A stretch of 16,311 nt of DNA from Collinsella sp. GTDB taxonomy: Bacteria; Actinomycetota; Coriobacteriia; Coriobacteriales; Coriobacteriaceae. The translations under genes were made by a program, and so were the position numbers. The DNA is taken from assembly GCA_018368345.1 (NCBI GenBank), contig JAGZEK010000022.1:1-16311 (forward strand), given 5' to 3'. Shown here one piece after another: positions 1 to 5,381 of the stretch (the first letter of the stretch is position 1; every line of letters begins with the position of its first letter). A model generated the notes under the pieces. That model did not search any database. It had not been told where the DNA came from and was given only the letters and a program-made list of their open reading frames with translations.

Positions 1-1
1 G

Positions 2-73
2 ACGAAACTGGAGAGGAGGTATTACGAGCTCCTGTGCGAATTGGAGAGAGCGCTCCCGCAAACTGCCTCTTGA
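2..73 (+). CDS. C-terminal tail of an unidentified gene (partial)
   Basis: An open frame enters from the left edge and ends at TGA 71-73, giving a 23-residue charged tail that contains LERRYYELL and ends LPQTAS. A second frame is also open from base 1 to about 159, so the frame choice is uncertain. The tail is too short to name. A transposase C-terminus is possible because mobile-element debris is common in this window, but nothing here proves it. Confidence 0.25.
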   Translation, partial: TKLERRYYELLCELERALPQTAS

Positions 74-406
74 CAACTTATAGGAGCGTCGGTTTTGTTG
101 GTAAAAATCCGGGTGTGCTCGGCGAGTTTCGATTATTCCCGCACTTCCGAAAAACGCGATAAAAACCCGCTACCCTAAAGCGAACACGCGACAACATCCA
201 GTTGTCGCGGAAACATCAAAGGGCCGTAGTCGGAAAACCGAACAACGACCCTTCTTGGTCATCGCCTCACGTAGAGTACACGACGACTGTATCACTGAGA
301 ACATCTTACCGTAACTTCCAGCGACCACGACTGCGCACCACCGGCTCTTCACCCGCATTCACGAGAAACCTCGATAGAAAACCCAGGGTTCTCGGAGATG
401 CGCCCT
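74..406. other. Gene-free stretch with stem-loops
   Basis: I see no convincing gene in this stretch. It holds three inverted repeats. The first is a perfect 9-bp stem, 187-195 with 201-209, loop ATCCA. The second is a nested structure at 219-253: an outer arm AAGGGCCGT pairs with ACGACCCTT with one mismatch, around an inner TCGG-AAAA-CCGA hairpin. The third is an imperfect stem at 362-394 just downstream of the higA stop, which could help end the higBA transcript. None has the U-tract of a classical intrinsic terminator. Confidence 0.4.
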
Positions 407-1459
407 CTATTCTACGAACTGATACCTAACCTTGAGGCTATTCAACTGGCTATATGGCAGATACCCGTCTTTTTGCAAACGGCCCACAACAATTCCTGGG
501 GCAATTCCTATCTCATTAGCAAAAGACATCACGGAACTACACGTCTTGTTTCCAACAGCGAGCTGAGCATATGACTCTGGAGGAATCAAGGTATCACGCG
601 CGAAAGCATCCGCCGTGCGCTCCTCCTCTTCGGTAGTTCCAGCGGTCCGTCCAATGTGCCCATTAATAACATGCGCCAATTCATGGAAGAGACTAAACCA
701 GAACTTGTCTGCATCGGCCCCGCGCAGCGTAAGCGCGAGCACAATCTTTGATCCGTCATAGAACGTCGCACCATTGAGAAACGTGTGCTCAAGATGGGGC
801 AAGAAGACCGTCGCAATCCCACATTCAGCCAACATAGACACAAGGGCTGGCTGAAAATCTGCAGAATCCATAGACGTAAACTCTCTGAGTTTGGGAATAC
901 ACTCCTCAAGCTTACCAACATTGATCTTACCGGTCGTTATCCCTCGCGCATCGATCTTGGCCTTCTGGGCCCAAGCCAAAAGTGCATATTCGGATTCAGC
1001 GGTTTCCTTCTGGCGACGATAAGCGATTCCCGGAGCAAGTCGGTCTTCGTTAAGCAGCGTAAGCCTAACAACCTCAAAGAATTTTCTAAGCTCGACCACT
1101 TTAACAGCCACGGAGCGCGTCGGCTCTACCCATCCCAGTTTAGCCATTTGTGCATAAGGAAACTTCCTGGCTATCTGCTTATCCTCTTCGATAGAATTTT
1201 CGTCCTCGACCTGCAGCAACTTCTCACGATAACGCGCCTCAAGATTCATCCAAAATGCCGAGGGAACGCCCAGCACCATCTCGAGCCTATGTGCAGTATT
1301 AGGAGTAAGCTCAACTTGCCCATTTATAAGCTGGCTTATGAACTTCTCGGAGTAATCCATGCGCCTAGCAAACTCGCGCTGGCTCATACCGCGATACTCA
1401 AGCTGCTCCTTTATAGTAGCTCCCGGTGGTGTTGCGATATAAGTCTTGCTCCTTGCCAT
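407..1459 (-). CDS. higA: HigA-type antitoxin with XRE helix-turn-helix and ImmA/IrrE-like metallopeptidase domain
   Basis: This 350-residue protein has two domains. Residues about 12-70 form a HigA-type XRE helix-turn-helix (IKEQLEYRGMSQREFARRM, then SEKFISQLINGQ), which should bind operator DNA. Residues about 205-330 form an ImmA/IrrE-like zinc peptidase with HELAH at 259-263 and a downstream EERTADAFA that supplies the third ligand. Plain HigA antitoxins are about 100 residues, so this is the long HigA-peptidase form. It lies 43 bp downstream of the RelE/HigB-like toxin gene on the same strand, so the order is toxin first, as in higBA. The likely role is to neutralise HigB and repress the shared promoter at 1805-1867. 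Whether the peptidase domain cleaves anything cannot be seen. The ATG at 1459 has an AGAGG sequence about 9 bases upstream. Confidence 0.9.
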   Translation of the reverse strand: MARSKTYIATPPGATIKEQLEYRGMSQREFARRMDYSEKFISQLINGQVELTPNTAHRLEMVLGVPSAFWMNLEARYREKLLQVEDENSIEEDKQIARKFPYAQMAKLGWVEPTRSVAVKVVELRKFFEVVRLTLLNEDRLAPGIAYRRQKETAESEYALLAWAQKAKIDARGITTGKINVGKLEECIPKLREFTSMDSADFQPALVSMLAECGIATVFLPHLEHTFLNGATFYDGSKIVLALTLRGADADKFWFSLFHELAHVINGHIGRTAGTTEEEERTADAFARDTLIPPESYAQLAVGNKTCSSVMSFANEIGIAPGIVVGRLQKDGYLPYSQLNSLKVRYQFVE

Positions 1460-1502
1460 GCCTTCTCACCTCTTAAGCATTCTCCTGTTTACAAATCTCA
1501 TG

Positions 1503-1799
1503 CTAGTGGTAGTCAACGATATCTTGAATTTCCGCTATCTGAATCTCATCCCTAATGACTTCAAATACCAATCGCAGAGGATGTACCAAGTCCATTGCAA
1601 ATTGCCCTTTACGGTCACCAACGAGCTGGTGGCATCGCCCGATTCCATACTGGACGAGTGTTTCAACGGAATCTGCGGCACCGATCTCGTCGACGCGTTG
1701 ATGAATAAGACCCGCAGTTCGATTACCGTACTTCTTAATAGCGTCGGAGGCGTTCGTACAGATCTTCTCGATTTGTCGGTTCCTGTAATTGACCTGCAT
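1503..1799 (-). CDS. higB: HigB/RelE-family toxin (ribosome-dependent mRNA interferase)
   Basis: This 98-residue basic protein has the RelE/HigB layout: YRNRQIEKICTNA at the start, IHQRVDEI in the middle, then GRCHQLVGDRKGQ and DLVHPLRLVFE, ending IQIAEIQDIVDYH. Family members cleave mRNA on the ribosome when unopposed by HigA. I chose the ATG at 1799 because AGGAGG (1810-1805, minus strand) lies 5 bases upstream; an in-frame GTG two codons earlier has no suitable spacing. It is the first gene of the operon, followed by higA. The ribosome-binding site directly abuts the operator palindrome, so repression and translation control overlap. The gene looks intact. Confidence 0.88.
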   Translation of the reverse strand: MQVNYRNRQIEKICTNASDAIKKYGNRTAGLIHQRVDEIGAADSVETLVQYGIGRCHQLVGDRKGQFAMDLVHPLRLVFEVIRDEIQIAEIQDIVDYH

Positions 1800-1804
1800 G
1801 ACCA

Positions 1805-1867
1805 CCTCCTATCATAGTTTTACCTCTGCGGTAAAACTATGATAGCAGCTAAGTAGGACAAGAACAA
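1805..1867 (-). promoter_or_regulatory. higBA promoter, operator palindrome and ribosome-binding site
   Basis: Reading the minus strand: a -35-like TTGTTC (1867-1862), a 17-bp spacer, and a -10-like TATCAT (1844-1839). The -10 forms the outer end of a perfect inverted repeat, TATCATAGTTTTACC at 1844-1830 and GGTAAAACTATGATA at 1824-1810, with a 5-base centre. The SD AGGAGG (1810-1805) shares its first base with the repeat. The layout fits autorepression by HigA or the HigBA complex, which would cover the -10 and the start site. Binding is inferred, not shown. Confidence 0.75.
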
Positions 1868-2159
1868 TATCAGCAGGAAAGGAGGGTAGTGTTTAAAGAT
1901 TGAATGGCTCGTAATCACCATCGATAGACAAGAAAAGCTCGCAGGCATGCCAGCTACCTAAATGATGAGAGGCGGTCATCCAAAGGAACAACCACCTCTC
2001 CGCAGGAAGTAGACCCGTAGCTTGACTACGTCAATACCGCTTATTTACTCTATCACCCGAGTTCCATGGGCCAATTCAGATTCAACCAGCAACCCATTCG
2101 ACTTTTATCCCAAAAGCGTTCTGTGAAAAAAACAATCAAAGTCCCGCAATCCCATTGCC
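1868..2159. other. Gene-free stretch between higBA and the nuclease gene
   Basis: I find no credible gene. A strong SD-like AAGGAGGG at about 1879-1886 (plus strand) precedes only very short frames, so a gene start may have been lost here. A 10-bp stem with one mismatch (GAGAGGCGGT with ACCACCTCTC, about 1970-2003) lies in the middle without a U-tract. The run CTGTGAAAAAAACAATC near 2122-2137 is simple A-rich DNA just downstream of the minus-strand nuclease gene. Confidence 0.35.
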
Positions 2160-3425
2160 TTAATCAGCAGCGACTATCCCAAACAGATCCAGGCTTACTA
2201 GGCCGGACGTTTGGCGTAAGGTCTCTTTAAAGGAATTCGATGTCAAACGATTCTCCATATATGCCTCGTAACAACGAAGAAGCGTTTCAGTGGATAGAAC
2301 TGCGATTTCGTTTTTACGGGCGATTTTAATCTGAGTTTCAGGAAAGGGGTCTCGATCTGCAGGTGCCAATTCAATCTGTGGAGCAAATACTAGAACACCC
2401 TTTAGCGTGCTGGAATCACCTTCATCCTCCATTGCGTCCGCTTTAATTTGAACATGATCATATGTCTTCGAAACATGTTGCCGTTTCAAGCCACCGTTAC
2501 TACCTTTTATTTCAATTAAGAAGAGAGTGTCATCGTAGGAAAAATTGAAATCCTCTTCCTTGTTGTCCGTAAAGTCCTCATCTACCTCGGCAATCTTTGC
2601 CAAAAGATGACGAGCTTTATTTTCAAGATCAAAATCCTTAGAGCAAAGGACCGACTTAATCTCTTGGTAATCAGAAAGGATTCCCTTTATCTTATCCTTC
2701 TCCGCTTGCAGGAGAATCATTTTCTCGTCTATCTCTTTTATTCGCGCTCTCTGGGCCGCTTCATCATGAAATTCAACATCATCCAGCCAATCGGGAGCAC
2801 AAGCAGGCTGCACTTTAATTGGAAAAACGGCATCGATAACCGCCGATAAATCATCATTGTTATTGATCTGAAGAGTTGTGGCTGCGAAAGTCTCAGATAT
2901 CCGCACAGCCGAAACAGTTGACGCATTCGAAGTAAGAAGCGGCTTAATAGGAGGATAAATCGGCGTGCTGAAAGAAAACTCAGAATGAAGCTCTCTGCCA
3001 AAGAGAATTGTCTTCGACTCTCCAAAACAAATAGGCAGCGGCAAAGGAAACAAATCACCTATCGGCGAGTCACTAAAGTCTTTAATGAAGTCCTTGAGGG
3101 GTTTATTGTGCTTGTACCTTCGGGCTTTAACGCGTGAATCATAGTCATAATAGTATGAATACGAACAGTTCTGTGGAAGCAAGATAATGCATTTGGATTT
3201 ATTAGACTGCAGTATCATCTGATTGATGGAATTGATGTCTGCGTGGTCCCACAGTATCGAGTCGTCATTTGAATCGCTCTTCCAAAAATGCCCGTCTTGC
3301 AAGTCAATGACAGATAAATCGAAGGCATCAAATGCACCCGCCTTACCAAATTCTCTAATCGTCAGGTCGCTTGTTTCCGTGAACCCGCAATCCTGTTCTT
3401 TGTAAACCAATATCTGAGTTTTCAT
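2160..3425 (-). CDS. Stand-alone protein with C-terminal PD-(D/E)XK-type nuclease domain
   Basis: This 421-residue protein has an N-terminal half I do not recognise, a predicted coiled coil at about 220-260 (RIKEIDEKMILLQAEKDKIK), and a C-terminal restriction-endonuclease-like fold at about 255-400. The nuclease reading rests on a helix with an acidic residue (DLENKARHLL, near 268), then EEDFNF, then a strand ending LFLIEIKG, with E305 and K307 in the E-x-K position. A GGLKRQHV segment follows, as in PD-(D/E)XK proteins. The start at 3425 has AAGGGG 8 bases upstream; a longer GTG start at 3470 has no ribosome-binding site. The N-terminal half probably senses or targets, and DNA or RNA degradation is inferred from the motif. 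The DUF2188 gene lies 116 bp upstream on the same strand, so co-transcription is possible. Its place in a defence-rich region suggests anti-phage activity, but that is context only. Confidence 0.65.
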   Translation of the reverse strand: MKTQILVYKEQDCGFTETSDLTIREFGKAGAFDAFDLSVIDLQDGHFWKSDSNDDSILWDHADINSINQMILQSNKSKCIILLPQNCSYSYYYDYDSRVKARRYKHNKPLKDFIKDFSDSPIGDLFPLPLPICFGESKTILFGRELHSEFSFSTPIYPPIKPLLTSNASTVSAVRISETFAATTLQINNNDDLSAVIDAVFPIKVQPACAPDWLDDVEFHDEAAQRARIKEIDEKMILLQAEKDKIKGILSDYQEIKSVLCSKDFDLENKARHLLAKIAEVDEDFTDNKEEDFNFSYDDTLFLIEIKGSNGGLKRQHVSKTYDHVQIKADAMEDEGDSSTLKGVLVFAPQIELAPADRDPFPETQIKIARKNEIAVLSTETLLRCYEAYMENRLTSNSFKETLRQTSGLVSLDLFGIVAAD

Positions 3426-3491
3426 CGAATAAATCCCCTTATAACCAGAACGGATTAATCCCGAGTTCACACACCAATGTTAAGCCGATTT

Positions 3492-3566
3492 AGCGACAGC
3501 GGCACGCTATTACGGACCGCCGTCGCTATGGAGCCGATCCCTTATCCCCTCCGTGGGAAGGGATCG
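3492..3566 (-). other. Two tandem stem-loops between the DUF2188 and nuclease genes
   Basis: One stem pairs CGATCCCTT (3535-3543) with AAGGGATCG (3558-3566), a perfect 9-bp stem overlapping the DUF2188 stop codon. The second pairs AGCGACAGCGG (3492-3502) with CCGCCGTCGCT (3517-3527), with one mismatch in 11. They sit where a terminator or attenuator would separate the small gene from the nuclease gene, but no U-tract follows either stem. Confidence 0.4.
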
Positions 3567-3775
3567 TGGCCATGGGAATCCCTTGCGCGGATTCTTCCGT
3601 CGCAACGATGGACAATCAACTCCGACTCTTGATTGGAGCAAATGCGTCGACCGAGCTTTATCGCCTCGCTCTGGGTCGTCGTAATGAAAGAGGCACGACT
3701 TGCCCCTTCGCCCTTAAACTGCCAATTGCCATCCGAACGCTTCGTAACGTGCTGAATTCTACTTTTCAAACTCAC
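3542..3775 (-). CDS. Small DUF2188-family protein
   Basis: This 77-residue protein matches the DUF2188 pattern along its length: an N-terminal QHV, then DGNWQFKGEGASRAS, TQSEAIKLGRRI, NQESELIVHRCDGRIRARDSHG and a C-terminal HDPFP. The family is widespread and its function is poorly known, so no role is claimed. The start is GTG at 3775 with AAGG four bases upstream; TTG at 3769 is an alternative with better spacing. It lies upstream of the nuclease gene on the same strand and ends in a stem-loop. The reading frame looks intact. Confidence 0.7.
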   Translation of the reverse strand: MSLKSRIQHVTKRSDGNWQFKGEGASRASFITTTQSEAIKLGRRICSNQESELIVHRCDGRIRARDSHGHDPFPRRG

Positions 3776-3998
3776 TTGACCTTCAACTCTGAACTCGCCG
3801 ATATGTCTGTAGCATGAGATATGCGACAGATACCTTCTTGCCGTTTTTCAAAAGTTTAGCCACTGGCGCGGACATAAAATGAAGCGCGCGCAACGAGCAC
3901 GTTGATCTTTTTGGCCTTCTGGCAGCCTTACAAACCAAAGCGAAAGCGCAGAAAGGGTACTGAAGTTCACATCCAAAGAAGCTCATATCGACGACCAG

Positions 3999-4448
3999 AT
4001 GGACAGGCGCCTCCATATGAACGCAGCCGGCTACTACCATGGTCTACCCGACGAGCAGAGCGTTTCATTGGTAGGGTCTTTAACGTATGGGATGGACATC
4101 TACGCCAACCGGCTCTTGCCAAGCGACATCGCAAAAAGTAAAGTCGTGATTAGCAAGCGAATGATTGAAGGGTACAGGTGCGCGCCGGCTGGATCGGCGT
4201 CTTAAGGTGTAGCCACTTCGAGTCGCTTCTTCATCGAAGGAACGACTCGAAAAAAACGGCGTTCCCATGCACGGTCCCGTCTCCCATGGCTCCCCAACTG
4301 CACACCTGGCCGGCAATGCACTCCAAGGCAACCCATATAGCCTCGTTATCAAAACGCGCCAATATGAGCACCAACGCGGGTGCCGAATGATCGGGTCGCA
4401 ACCGGTCAAGTAGCGCCTTATGGTCAACGAGAACAAACCTGGCTGCAA
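3999..4448 (+). pseudogene. Decayed copy of gene X (X1)
   Basis: This region aligns with the intact X gene at 10130-10678. Matching blocks are KRMIEGYRCA against IRMIQEFGCA, a shared GCTGGATCGGC-like stretch near 4188, HGPVSHG against HGPISYG, YSLVIKTRQYEHQ against HNLVIKTPKYAYQ, and CRMIGSQPVK against YRIIGSRPVE. The reading frame shifts between blocks. A TAA (4203-4205) follows the first block and a TAG follows QPVK, where X3 has a Cys codon. The similarity continues as RLMVNENKPGC against RLLPDENRPGC and then stops at about 4448, where R element R1 begins. So this is an old, truncated paralogue. Its upstream edge is unclear; a decayed leader may extend back to about 3850. Confidence 0.7.
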
Positions 4449-4450
4449 TG

Positions 4451-4538
4451 TTGATGTTCACTAAAAAGTGGTTCGAATGGTTACCGAGAAATGAACACTG
4501 TGAGCACGAACAATTGAGCAGTTTGATCAAGATGGCCG
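4451..4538 (+). repeat. R element, copy 1
   Basis: About 88 bp are shared with the sequences at 5041 and 9957. The common core is TTGATGTT, then AAGTGGTTCGAATGGTTACC, then GAGAAATGA, GAGCACGAA, AATTGAGCA and TTGATCAA. In the intact copy this element leads into the leader of gene X. Here it follows the broken end of X1 and leads into an IS256-type fragment, so it has lost its gene. Confidence 0.6.
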
Positions 4539-4539
4539 T

Positions 4540-4899
4540 ATTCCCTGGACACAGACGCAACATGCGGCCAATGGACGCCGACGATGCCTCGAAGCTCGAT
4601 ATCGCCCGAAAGCCCCACGCCAGCCGCAACACCGCGAGCAAGTACGCCGACATGGAGGTCGTATCCCTGTGGCGGCCATCTGGAAGGTCGCCCCGCAGAG
4701 CTTCGGCACGCTGAGCTCGACCCCCCCCTGCCCCGGTGAGGAGCTTTCCGGCGTAGTGGCCGCTGCGGTAGGCCTCCCGGCCCGCCGCCCTCTCGTAGCG
4801 CCCAGCCCCGACGAGCTCGGACGCCTCCTCGTCGAGCAGCGCGTTGAGCGTCTCCTCGACGGCCTTCCTCACCAGATTCTTTACGTCCTTGCGCAGCGG
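4540..4899 (-). pseudogene. 5' fragment of an IS256-family (Mutator) transposase
   Basis: Reading the minus strand, the segment KNLVRKAVEETLNALLDEEA, then SELVGAGRYERAAGREAYRSGHY, matches the conserved N-terminus of IS256-family transposases. The frame then shifts. A neighbouring frame carries PKLCGATFQ, matching the usual PKLRGATFQ block, and later blocks are scattered. There is no DDE catalytic core or C-terminus, and a TAG lies just upstream at 4902-4900, so the fragment is dead. The plus-strand fragment at 8620-8831 carries the other end of such a transposase in opposite orientation, so the two are not simply one element split by an insertion. Confidence 0.75.
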
Positions 4900-4926
4900 C
4901 TACTCGTCGACTGATGCGATGTTCGC

Positions 4927-5004
4927 GAACACGGCCCGTGCCCCTACGTCAATGATTTGTTGTTTAGCCGCTGGAAATCATATGGCGGGGCGCGGGCCGT
5001 GTTC
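4927..5004. repeat. Long imperfect palindrome (78 bp) with nested stem
   Basis: GAACACGGCCCGTGCCCC (4927-4944) pairs with GGGGCGCGGGCCGTGTTC (4987-5004) across 18 bp, with one T/G position that would be a wobble pair in RNA. A second inverted repeat, ATGATTT with AAATCAT, is nested inside. The element lies between the IS256-type fragment and the second R element. It may be a small non-autonomous mobile element, an IS end or a strong transcription barrier; no U-tract follows the stem on either strand. Confidence 0.55.
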
Positions 5005-5040
5005 CGCTATACGATTATCAATTTACGAAAGAAATAATGC

Positions 5041-5146
5041 GTCAACAAAAGTGGTCCGAATAGTCACCAAGAGTCTGGCGCCTCGATCATTAATAACTGA
5101 GAAGTTTGATCAGGAGGTTCGCGCCCCCGGGGACCGGGGGACGACC
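5041..5146 (+). repeat. R element, copy 2, with GC-rich hairpin
   Basis: The core AAAGTGGTCCGAATAGTCACC and TTTGATCAGGAGG matches the other R copies. It ends in a GC-rich hairpin at 5116-5146: GGTTCGCGCCCCCGG with CCGGGGGACGACC around loop GGA, with small bulges. The same hairpin stands at the same place after R copy 3. The central part is more diverged than copies 1 and 3 are from each other. Confidence 0.55.
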
Positions 5147-5207
5147 TTTACTATTTTGCTTTCCTGGGCGGAAGCTTTGGCGAGACCACCCGAAAAGGAT
5201 GGACGAG

Positions 5208-5351
5208 ATGACCGTTCCCCCTTGGCCGGCGCGATATGCGGTCGATGGACTGAATCCAATCTCAAGAAACCGAAAAATGGAGTGTCGACGTCGCAAGCAA
5301 ACCCAGTGGCCGATATTGCTCGACTCTAGCAGCAGTACGGAGCAACAATGA
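5208..5351 (+). pseudogene. 5' fragment of gene X (X2)
   Basis: Downstream of R copy 2, a leader with a degenerate hairpin (CTTTCCTGGG with CCCGAAAAG, about 5159-5197) leads to ATGACCGTTCCCCCTTGGCC. This matches the X3 start region, where ATGACCG is followed by CCCCTGGCCC. Similarity to X3 fades within about 20 codons. The frame ends at 5351 near a 12-bp palindrome CAATGATCATTG (5346-5357) and the 3' end of the convergent DUF4062 gene. The rest of X appears to have been lost when the DUF4062 gene arrived. Confidence 0.5.
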
Positions 5352-5381
5352 TCATTGATGCCAAGGCTAATAACACTCATT

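Noticed and set aside
202..429. 75-codon plus-strand frame near the left edge
   Set aside because: It starts inside a stem-loop, has no SD, and its composition does not look like protein; it overlaps the end of higA.
785..1555. 256-codon plus-strand frame
   Set aside because: It lies antisense to higA, whose peptidase and helix-turn-helix motifs are unmistakable on the other strand.
4460..4485. GTGGTTCGAATGG as a tRNA T-arm
   Set aside because: No cloverleaf can be built around it, and the same sequence recurs in the R elements with changes at positions fixed in tRNA.
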